In this document: positions 1 through 5,491 of the stretch, piece after piece
Layout of the letters: each line of letters begins with the position of its first letter
Position numbering within the stretch: position 1 is the stretch's first letter
Assembly (NCBI GenBank): GCA_938082955.1
Contig: CALKDE010000049.1
Location: 1 to 7,107 of the forward strand
DNA length: 7,107 nt
Reading direction: 5' to 3'
From: an uncultured Pseudomonadales bacterium
GTDB taxonomy: Bacteria > Pseudomonadota > Gammaproteobacteria > Pseudomonadales > Pseudohongiellaceae
Notes under the pieces: generated by a model
What the model was told of the DNA's origin: nothing
Databases searched by the model: none
What the model saw: the letters and a program-made list of their open reading frames with translations, nothing else
Translations under genes and position numbers: made by a program

Positions 1-381
1 GCAAAGCCGGCAGAATTCAATGAGCCCTATGAGAATACATTGTGGATGAATATTTTGCGCTCACTTACTGCCTATCAAATGTACCGTCAGCATGTGAAAC
101 ACCGCGTGAATGGCGAAGACGTCGTCAGGTTTCTTTTGCAAGACGATGATTTTCCCCGGGCGGCGACACATGTACTGACCACAATCACTAAAGTGCTAAA
201 GCATCTGCCAAATAATACCAAGGCGGCTAAACAAGTTGATAAAACTCTGCGAATTATAGAAAAAGGTAACATAAGCAAGCTGCTCGATGCTGGCTTGTTT
301 CAATATCTGGATGATTTGCAAGTAGAGATTGCAAAGATACACACTAGCATTGCAGATACTTGGTTTCTTCCCCACAAATAG
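1..381 (+). CDS. Alpha-E domain protein, C-terminal part (5' end outside window)
   Basis: The frame is open from the first base and ends in TAG, giving 126 residues of a protein that starts before the window. It carries hallmarks of the C-terminal half of the alpha-E family (COG2307, DUF403): an LW-N-LRS-AY motif with a downstream YRQH (about residues 14-30), then a V-FLLQDDDFPRA segment resembling the family's conserved 'fLL.d..FPRS' stretch, followed by amphipathic helices. The family is all-helical and its biochemistry is unknown. By gene neighbourhood it is linked to circularly permuted ATP-grasp ligases, transglutaminase-like proteases and Anbu, and is proposed to take part in making or attaching a peptide-like product. 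Its stop codon directly abuts the ATG of the next gene, so the two are almost certainly co-transcribed and translationally coupled. An internal ATG at 40 is not a credible start because it would cut off the LRS motif region. Confidence 0.85.
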   Translation, partial: AKPAEFNEPYENTLWMNILRSLTAYQMYRQHVKHRVNGEDVVRFLLQDDDFPRAATHVLTTITKVLKHLPNNTKAAKQVDKTLRIIEKGNISKLLDAGLFQYLDDLQVEIAKIHTSIADTWFLPHK

Positions 382-1374
382 ATGAAAAATTTTAAATGTA
401 AATGTGGGCAGGTGCTCTTTTTCGAGAATACCAAATGTCTTAGTTGCGATTACCGTGTTGGTTTCGACCCACACGGCATGAAGATGCGCAGATTAACCGA
501 CGAGGCAGCTGCATCGAAATCTAAGCTGCGCCGCTGTAAAAATTCTATCGACTATGACGTATGTAATTGGTTAGTGAATGATCCGCAATCAGATTACTGC
601 CTCTGCTGTGCGCTAAACCATACTATTCCTAATTTGCTTGATCAGAATCGCCGTGCTTGGTGGAAGAGTCTGGAGTCTGCCAAGCGCAGGCTTATCTTTT
701 CTCTGCTTAGCTTAAATCTGCCCGTGGTTGGAAAGAGCAAAGATCCCATGGGGTTGGCTTTCAAGTTCATGGAAGATCAAAGGACAAACCCAGAAGTTTT
801 GGAGCGACATGTAAATACCGGTCATCTCGATGGCATGATCACTATAAATATAGCGGAAGCGGATCGTGTGAAAAGCGAGATAGCGCGCCAGTATACGCGA
901 GAGCTTTATCGAACTCTCTTAGGCCATTTTCGTCACGAAAGCGGACATTACTATTTTCTGAAGTTGATAGTTGGCGATGAAATAGAACGGCAGTTTGTGG
1001 AATTGTTTGGAGACTACACTCAGGATTATGGCAAGGCGCTGAGTGAGTACTATGAGAACAACCTCATCTCACCCTACGACCCGAATATGATCAGTCATTA
1101 TGCGCAGTCGCATCCTTGGGAAGATTGGGCCGAGGTCTGGGCGCATTACTTACACATGATTGATACGCTGGAGACGGCGAATCAATATCGAGTGAGGCAG
1201 AGTTCTGCGCAGTTTGACGATATAGATAAAACCCTGCGCAAGTGGGGAGAGTTGACGCTGCTATTGAATTCGTTGAACAGGAGTATGGGGCTGGAAGACG
1301 CTTATCCCTTTGTTCTTTCCGAGCTTTCCCTTAGGAAGCTTCGTTTCGTTCACGGCCTAATCTATCCCAATTAG
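382..1374 (+). CDS. Zinc-ribbon putative metallopeptidase (COG4307 / Peptidase_Mx type)
   Basis: This 330-residue protein is probably a cytoplasmic zinc-dependent peptidase; its substrate is unknown. The N-terminus is a zinc ribbon (C6-x-C8 and C19-x-x-C22), followed by a second Cys cluster typical of the family (C52, C61 in CNWL, C73/C75/C76 in YCLCC). The catalytic domain has HESGH at 185-189, a short HExxH-like metal-binding motif with E186 as likely general base. Downstream at 244-257 is a conserved WEDWAE-WAHYL segment that probably supplies the third ligand. The C-terminus KLRFVHGLI is also family-like. No signal peptide or membrane helix is present. The ATG follows the stop of the alpha-E gene with no gap, so translation is probably coupled. 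The last 44 bases overlap the convergent anbu gene. Family assignment is strong; actual proteolysis and its target are inferred. Confidence 0.88.
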   Translation: MKNFKCKCGQVLFFENTKCLSCDYRVGFDPHGMKMRRLTDEAAASKSKLRRCKNSIDYDVCNWLVNDPQSDYCLCCALNHTIPNLLDQNRRAWWKSLESAKRRLIFSLLSLNLPVVGKSKDPMGLAFKFMEDQRTNPEVLERHVNTGHLDGMITINIAEADRVKSEIARQYTRELYRTLLGHFRHESGHYYFLKLIVGDEIERQFVELFGDYTQDYGKALSEYYENNLISPYDPNMISHYAQSHPWEDWAEVWAHYLHMIDTLETANQYRVRQSSAQFDDIDKTLRKWGELTLLLNSLNRSMGLEDAYPFVLSELSLRKLRFVHGLIYPN

Positions 1375-2089
1375 CTGCCCAAGTCAGCGGCGGCATGCGT
1401 AAGAAGGCATCCTTGAGAAGTTGGTCCCAAGATTTTTTGAGGTCGCGAAGGAATTCGCTGTCATCCTCGAAACGGTGGAGGTTCGTTGCCGTGAGAGAGT
1501 CAGTTTTATACACCAACATCTCAATTGGTGGCCCTACGCTGAGATTGCTGCGCAAAGTTGAGTCCATGGAAACGAGTGCGCACATGGCACAGGTCTCGAG
1601 ATCGAGGCCGGGCTGCAGGATACGGTCCAAAATTGGCTTGCCGTACTTGCTCTCGCCTATTTGAAGATAGGGTGTATCCTTTGAGGTAGTGATGTGATTC
1701 CCCTCCGGATAGACGAGGATGGTCTCATGCTTGGCACTGCCGATCTGGCCGCCAATAATAAAACTGGCCTCAAATTTCTTGCCTTCGATTGTGCGCTTTT
1801 CTTGCTGCTCTCTGGAAATATCTCCGATGTAGTCGGCAGCCTCTTCTAGAGTTTCTATGTTTAGAAGATTTACATCAGCCTCTTTTTTGATATCAGACTT
1901 GATTGTGGCGATAGTGGCCTGGCTTGTAGCTAAATTTCCGGCGCAGAGGATGACGATTTGTCGTTCACCGTCGATGCCGAAGTGGAACATTTTGCTGTAG
2001 GTAGACACCTGATCGATGCCGGCGTTGGTGAGTGAATCGGAGCAAAAAACCACGCCCGCATCCACTGATATTGCTACACAATAAGTCAT
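1331..2089 (-). CDS. anbu: Anbu, proteasome-like Ntn-hydrolase (COG3484)
   Basis: This 252-residue protein belongs to the ancestral beta-subunit (Anbu) branch of the proteasome/HslV superfamily, self-assembling threonine-type hydrolases. It begins MTYCVAISVDAGVVF, so loss of Met exposes the nucleophile Thr1. In mature numbering Asp17 lies in SDSLTNAG and Lys32 in YSKMFHFG, matching the Thr/Asp/Lys catalytic set. Later family-like segments are ILCAGNLA near 47-54, IIGGQIG near 111-117, YLQIGESKYGKPILDR near 141-156 and SMDSTLRSNLSVG near 174-186. The ATG at 2089 is chosen over one 12 codons upstream (2125) because the longer form would bury the threonine. The ribosome binding site is weak for either start. 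The gene is convergent with the metallopeptidase and overlaps its last 44 bases. In other genomes Anbu clusters with alpha-E, ATP-grasp and transglutaminase genes, so a shared pathway is likely; the natural substrate is unknown. Confidence 0.92.
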   Translation of the reverse strand: MTYCVAISVDAGVVFCSDSLTNAGIDQVSTYSKMFHFGIDGERQIVILCAGNLATSQATIATIKSDIKKEADVNLLNIETLEEAADYIGDISREQQEKRTIEGKKFEASFIIGGQIGSAKHETILVYPEGNHITTSKDTPYLQIGESKYGKPILDRILQPGLDLETCAMCALVSMDSTLRSNLSVGPPIEMLVYKTDSLTATNLHRFEDDSEFLRDLKKSWDQLLKDAFLRMPPLTWAANWDRLGRERNEAS

Positions 2090-2120
2090 TTTGTAATAAT
2101 TCTGATCCCACGAGCGCTCA

Positions 2121-2152
2121 ATCATACTAACTATGATAGTGAGTGGATAGTG
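2121..2152. repeat. Short repeat cluster upstream of anbu
   Basis: An inverted repeat ATCATA (2121-2126) / TATGAT (2132-2137) with a five-base spacer runs into a direct repeat GATAGTG (2135-2141 and 2146-2152) with an 11-base period, about one helical turn. It lies 32-63 bases upstream of the anbu start and just before the small plus-strand ORF. The density of short repeats in a potential promoter region resembles an operator, but the repeats are short and could be chance. TATGAT also resembles a sigma70 -10 element for plus-strand transcription, though no good -35 element precedes it. Confidence 0.3.
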
Positions 2153-2170
2153 GTTTTTTGAGGAATTTTA

Positions 2171-2275
2171 GTGACGCCAAATGCCATGAATATTATGGAA
2201 TTTGACTGGAGCTGCGGTAGTCAGCAGAGCCAAGAAAGCCGGCTGCAGACGATTTTTGACGACGCTCGAGTCTAG
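2171..2275 (+). CDS. Possible small protein, 34 codons, unrecognised
   Basis: A GTG codon at 2171 is preceded by GAGGAA (2160-2165), a strong Shine-Dalgarno match five bases upstream. The frame continues for 34 codons to TAG at 2273-2275. The peptide begins VTPNAMNIMEFDWSC and ends TIFDDARV; it is acidic to neutral and has no membrane helix or recognised motif. In-frame ATG codons at 2186 and 2195 lack such a ribosome site. The stop overlaps the stop of the minus-strand small gene by two bases, a tight tail-to-tail arrangement. It is divergent from anbu. Support is the ribosome binding site only; ORFs of this length arise often by chance, so it may be spurious or a remnant of a longer gene. 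Confidence 0.22.
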   Translation: MTPNAMNIMEFDWSCGSQQSQESRLQTIFDDARV

Positions 2276-2453
2276 TTCAACTTATCGAGCAGGCCGCCTA
2301 GACTGTCGTATTCAAATTCATGATCGGTAAAATGAGTCTTCGGCAAGACAGCCTTTACGGGTGCGTCGTTTGCCTCGTCGTCAGGCAGTCTTACAGTCGC
2401 ATCAAAGTACGCTTTCAAGCTGCCGGTTGAATCATCCACTTGAGCTCTTTCAT
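2272..2453 (-). pseudogene. Small unrecognised gene, apparently frameshifted after about five codons
   Basis: On the minus strand an ATG at 2453 has a good Shine-Dalgarno sequence (GAGG, six bases upstream) and reads MKELKWMIQPAA before a stop at 2417-2415. In the adjacent frame a protein-like reading runs from the AAG/GTG region at about 2440 to TAG at 2274-2272. It contains VDDSTGSLKAYFDAT, RLPDDEANDAPVKAVLPKT and HFTDHEFEYDSLGG-LLDKLN. One extra base in the AAG at about 2441-2439 would join the two as MKELKVDDSTGSLKAYF and so on, an acidic soluble protein of about 60 residues. Alternatives are translation from the GTG at 2439 (55 residues, weak ribosome site) with the short ATG frame as a coupled leader, or a programmed frameshift, although no known slippery motif is visible. 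I do not recognise the family. It lies on the same strand as the ligase and could be a third operon gene. Confidence 0.4.
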
Positions 2454-2592
2454 GGCGATCCTCACTGTGTCACTAAACCGGTTTCAACAGGGAGCTAAAG
2501 CGCCTAGGTAAATCTATCGTTTGATCAGGTGCGAATCTTCAGCAAAAAGACAAATAATTTCTCACTAATTCTTAATCTATAAAAAAATAATA

Positions 2593-4344
2593 TCAGGGCT
2601 CGACACCGAGAAAATCCATGGTTTTTTTGCGGAGTTCCTTCTTTGCTATCTTGCCAGTTGCTATGCGCGGTAGTTGCTCGTACTGGAAAAAGAATCGTTC
2701 TGGTATCTTGAAACCGGCTATTCGTGAGCTCAGAAAGCTGGTCAACTGCTCAGAGTTAAGTTCGCTGTCCGCCTGTAGCATGATTGAGCAGCAGAGCATT
2801 TCGCCCAAACGTTCCTCGGGTATGCCATAGACAGAAACTTCACTCACCTGAGGATGTTCGCTGATTGCATATTCGACTTCGGCGCAGCCTATGTTTTCGC
2901 CACCACGAATAACAATGTCTTTGGCTCGATCTAGGATAATGAGAAAACCCAGGTTATCTAGCATGCCGATATCGCCGCTGTAAAACCAACCGTCTTTAAT
3001 TACTTCCGCGGTGGCCTCTGGGTTATTCCAGTAGCCCTTCATGACCGTCGCACCCTTGATGCAAATCTCGCCAACTCCTCCATCTTCCAGAGTGTTACCT
3101 TCGGCATCGACGATCTTTACACTCGTTACCGGAGGGGTAGGTCGCCCTGTGCTATTAGGTCTGCTGGCGTAGAACTTGCCGGATATTATTGCTCCGATAG
3201 CATTGGTCTCTGTCAGTCCATAGCCAAGTCCGGGAATCGCTGCATCGGGAAATTTTTGCATGATCATATTGAGGTGTTCAGGCGGACGAGAAGCACCACC
3301 GCTTTGTACACCACGCAAGCTACTGAGGTCTGTTTTTTCGAAGTTTGGCGATTGCATGATTTCCCATGCCATCGTGGGCACTCCGTGAAATACTGATATT
3401 CTCTCTTCCTCTATCAATTTTAATGCGGCCTCGGCATCCCATTTGTACATCATCACAAACCTGCGCGAGTAGATGAAGCTGGCCAAAAATTGTGCGTGGC
3501 TTCCGGTCACATGAAATAGCGGCACATTCGCGAGCAGAGCGGGTGGAAATTCTGGCTTCTCTTCTACTAACTCAGGTCTGAGGATCTCGGTGATCTCTTT
3601 GACGAACTTCCAGGTGTACAGGGCGTTGATTATATTTCGGTGGGTAGAAAGTACGCCCTTGGGCATGCCTGTAGAGCCTGAGGTATACATGATCGAGGCT
3701 TTGTCTTCGGGGGATATCTCTATCTCATTCAGTTCATCTTGAGAAAGCGGTTCGACGGAGCGGGCCAGCTCATAAAATTCAGGGAATGCAGATTCGGCCT
3801 CGGGCTTGAACATCACGATTTGCACATGGAGGCTATCTAAAATTGGCTGTATTAAGTCTAGTCGTGCCGGGTCTAGAAAAATTAGTTTGCTGTCGCTGTC
3901 GCTAAGACCGTACTTTAATTCAGGGCCCTTCCACCAGGAGTTCATGGGTACCGCAATTGCGCCCACTAGTGTGATGGCCATATACGCGATGCACCACTCT
4001 GGGGAGTTGCGTGCACAAATGGCGACACGATCACCCAGTTGAATCTCGTATTTTTCTTTGAGTACACGCGCCATGCGCAGAGCGAGATCCAAACTCTCGG
4101 CAAAACTAAAGCGCTCTTGCTGGTACACCAAAAAGGTCTGATCGCCAGCTTCCAACCCAAGCTTATAGAGTTCGCCGAGGTTCGTTGGAGCATGAGCGAA
4201 AACACTCAAATCCAGGCCATCGATGGTGACGGTTTCAACTTCGAGTGGTTTGCCTGGGGCCATGTGTGCGGCGGCAATACTTTTTAGCTGGCTCAGGTCA
4301 TTGCTTATTTGTTGTTCGGACAGTTTGTTGGCTTGAATTGTCAC
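2593..4344 (-). CDS. ANL-superfamily acyl-CoA synthetase (AMP-forming ligase)
   Basis: This 583-residue class I adenylate-forming enzyme probably activates a carboxylic acid with ATP to an acyl-adenylate and then transfers it to coenzyme A. The core motifs are present in order: the phosphate-binding loop YTSGSTGMPKG (220-230), GYGLTET (374-380), YSGD (455-458) with the ATP-ribose Asp, the hinge region LDRAKDIVIRGGENI (471-485), and the catalytic lysine K565 in ATGKIAKKEL near the C-terminus. Length fits fatty-acyl or aryl-CoA ligases; the substrate cannot be read from sequence. The frame stays open a further 101 codons upstream, but that part is antisense-like filler inside the oxidoreductase gene. 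The GTG at 4344 is chosen because it overlaps the oxidoreductase stop as GTGA and gives a normal N-terminus. A later ATG (residue 28) is possible. No membrane segment is obvious. It is the second gene of a coupled pair. Confidence 0.9.
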   Translation of the reverse strand: MTIQANKLSEQQISNDLSQLKSIAAAHMAPGKPLEVETVTIDGLDLSVFAHAPTNLGELYKLGLEAGDQTFLVYQQERFSFAESLDLALRMARVLKEKYEIQLGDRVAICARNSPEWCIAYMAITLVGAIAVPMNSWWKGPELKYGLSDSDSKLIFLDPARLDLIQPILDSLHVQIVMFKPEAESAFPEFYELARSVEPLSQDELNEIEISPEDKASIMYTSGSTGMPKGVLSTHRNIINALYTWKFVKEITEILRPELVEEKPEFPPALLANVPLFHVTGSHAQFLASFIYSRRFVMMYKWDAEAALKLIEEERISVFHGVPTMAWEIMQSPNFEKTDLSSLRGVQSGGASRPPEHLNMIMQKFPDAAIPGLGYGLTETNAIGAIISGKFYASRPNSTGRPTPPVTSVKIVDAEGNTLEDGGVGEICIKGATVMKGYWNNPEATAEVIKDGWFYSGDIGMLDNLGFLIILDRAKDIVIRGGENIGCAEVEYAISEHPQVSEVSVYGIPEERLGEMLCCSIMLQADSELNSEQLTSFLSSRIAGFKIPERFFFQYEQLPRIATGKIAKKELRKKTMDFLGVEP

Positions 4345-5324
4345 TCTTTGTTTATCTCCAGCGTCACTTTGCCCATGACTTTGCGCTCGGTAAACACATT
4401 GAAAGCATTTACAAAATCGGTCATCGCGAAAGATTCGGTGACGATGGGCTTTAATTTTCCCGCGTCGTACATTTCCAGCAACTCGGCGAAGTTCTTCTCG
4501 TATTCTGCAGGTTCTTCTTTTCTGAAGCGCCCGAGGAATACGCCGACCATGGATGATCCTTTGAGTAGGGCTAGGTTCGCCTTGTACTGTGGAATTCGTC
4601 CGCTGGCGAAACCCACGACTAGAAGCCTTCCATTCCAATTTATGCACCGGCAGCTTTGATCGAAAAGGTCGCCGCCTACGGGATCGTAGATCACATCGGC
4701 ACCCGCGCCTGCGGTGAGTTCTTTTACTCTCTCTTTGAGTTCGCCATCGGCATAGTTGAGTAATGCATCGGGGTTTAATCGATTGACGAATTCAAGTTTT
4801 TCATCGGAGCTGGCAGCAGCTATCACTTTGGCGCCCATGAGCTTGCCCAGTTCAACGGCGGCTAGGCCGACACCACCACTGGCTCCGAGAACGAGCAGGG
4901 TTTCACCTGGCTGCAGCTGTGCGCGTTGCTTCAGGGCGTAGTAAGACGTTGTGTAAATCATCGCGAAGCCAGCAGCAGTCTTGAAATCCATGCTGTCTGG
5001 GATTTTGCGAAGGCCATCGGCCTTGACGGCGACCTGTTCAGCTAATCCGCCGATACCGGGCGTGGCCATGACTCTATCGCCAACAGCGAAGTCTTGAATA
5101 CCCGCACCAACACAGGTGATTATTCCGCCAACTTCTGAGCCCGGTGTGAATGGCATTGGTGGTTGAAATTGGTATTTCCCCTGAATTTGCAATCCATCTG
5201 GAAAATTCAGTGATGCAGAGTAAATCTGAACGACTGCCTCATTCTCTGCGGCAACAGGATCATCAATCTCTTCTAATGCAAGATTTTCAGGGGGGCCGTA
5301 GGTCTTACAAACTATCGCTTTCAT
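4341..5324 (-). CDS. Zinc-independent MDR family NADPH:quinone oxidoreductase-like protein
   Basis: This 327-residue soluble oxidoreductase of the medium-chain dehydrogenase/reductase superfamily belongs to the quinone reductase branch and probably reduces a quinone or an enoyl compound with NADPH. An N-terminal GroES-like domain (about 1-125) contains SASLNFPDGLQIQGKY and the TPGSEVGG segment, and lacks the Cys/His zinc ligands of alcohol dehydrogenases. A Rossmann domain follows, with the nucleotide motif GASGGVG at 147-153, GADVIYDPVGG at 208-218 and the family-like ending KVMGKVTLEI. The ATG at 5324 is supported by GAGGT seven bases upstream. It is the first gene of a pair with the acyl-CoA synthetase, overlapping it by four bases, which suggests co-translation and a joint role in acid catabolism or detoxification. 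It is divergent from the psi-like gene. Confidence 0.9.
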   Translation of the reverse strand: MKAIVCKTYGPPENLALEEIDDPVAAENEAVVQIYSASLNFPDGLQIQGKYQFQPPMPFTPGSEVGGIITCVGAGIQDFAVGDRVMATPGIGGLAEQVAVKADGLRKIPDSMDFKTAAGFAMIYTTSYYALKQRAQLQPGETLLVLGASGGVGLAAVELGKLMGAKVIAAASSDEKLEFVNRLNPDALLNYADGELKERVKELTAGAGADVIYDPVGGDLFDQSCRCINWNGRLLVVGFASGRIPQYKANLALLKGSSMVGVFLGRFRKEEPAEYEKNFAELLEMYDAGKLKPIVTESFAMTDFVNAFNVFTERKVMGKVTLEINKE

Positions 5325-5386
5325 GGGGTTACCTCGATTACAACGAACGCGGATTCAATCACGAATAGGCCTCTACTTCAATTATT

Positions 5387-5465
5387 AGGGGTATTCTTCG
5401 ATTGGCCTCCAGGGGTATTGGTGATTGTATTGTTGTGGCCGTTGCAAACGAGTATATTTACCCCT
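5387..5465. repeat. Three AGGGGTA heptamers in the divergent promoter region
   Basis: AGGGGTATT occurs at 5387-5395 and again at 5411-5419, exactly 24 bases apart. Similarity extends past the core: both copies are followed three to four bases later by GATTG. The inverse heptamer TACCCCT lies at 5459-5465, right after the predicted -10 element of the psi-like gene. The three copies bracket the plus-strand promoter and lie 63 or more bases upstream of the oxidoreductase start, so they could be binding sites for a regulator of one or both directions. The regulator is unknown and no regulator gene is visible in the window. Confidence 0.4.
5430..5458 (+). promoter_or_regulatory. Predicted sigma70-type promoter for the psi-like gene and rimI
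   Basis: TTGTTG (5430-5435) and TATATT (5453-5458) are separated by 17 bases, the optimal spacing, with good matches to the -35 and -10 consensus. Transcription would start near 5465, giving a leader of about 27 bases before the ATG at 5492. An alternative -35, TTGTAT at 5425-5430, has a less favourable 22-base spacing. Motif-based only. Confidence 0.5.
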
Positions 5466-5491
5466 AGAGTTTTTCTTAAGTGTGCCGCGCG

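Larger units (their letters stand above)
2090..2592. other. Intergenic stretch between anbu and the acyl-CoA synthetase gene
   Basis: About 500 bases lie between anbu and the ligase gene. I found no full-length gene, RNA gene or insertion sequence. It contains a repeat cluster upstream of anbu (2121-2152), a possible 34-codon ORF on the plus strand (2171-2275) and a small frame-shifted minus-strand gene (2272-2453). The part from 2454 to 2592 is AT-rich next to the ligase stop. It includes the 10-base palindrome AAACCGGTTT at 2475-2484, about 20 bases upstream of the small gene's start, a possible regulatory site for it. I see no convincing intrinsic terminator after the ligase: a run of seven T on its coding strand lies about eight bases past the stop, but only a four-base stem precedes it. 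Confidence 0.6.

Noticed and set aside
87..474. Two minus-strand ORFs opposite the alpha-E gene
   Set aside because: They are shadows of the alpha-E and metallopeptidase frames, Cys/Ser-rich and without a ribosome site.
1395..1664. Plus-strand ORF of 89 codons
   Set aside because: It is the reverse complement of anbu, which has clear catalytic motifs; the antisense frame is Ser/Arg-rich and shows no family features.
2112..2119. GAGCGCTC palindrome upstream of anbu
   Set aside because: Eight-base palindromes are common by chance and nothing else marks this one as functional.
2093..2121. TTGAGC-N17-TATTAC on the minus strand as the anbu promoter
   Set aside because: The -10 element would end only three bases before the anbu ATG, placing the transcription start inside the gene; too close even for a leaderless transcript.
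2578..2610. Intrinsic terminator after the acyl-CoA synthetase
   Set aside because: A run of seven T on the coding strand is present, but the only stem (CTCG/CGAG) has four pairs and is about a dozen bases away from it.
4345..4647. N-terminal 101-codon extension of the acyl-CoA synthetase frame
   Set aside because: It lies wholly inside the oxidoreductase gene on the same strand in another frame and is Arg-rich without domain resemblance. The GTG at 4344 gives a normal family N-terminus.
3806..4659. Several plus-strand ORFs of 69-116 codons inside the ligase and oxidoreductase genes
   Set aside because: They are antisense to strongly motif-supported genes and have no recognisable protein features.
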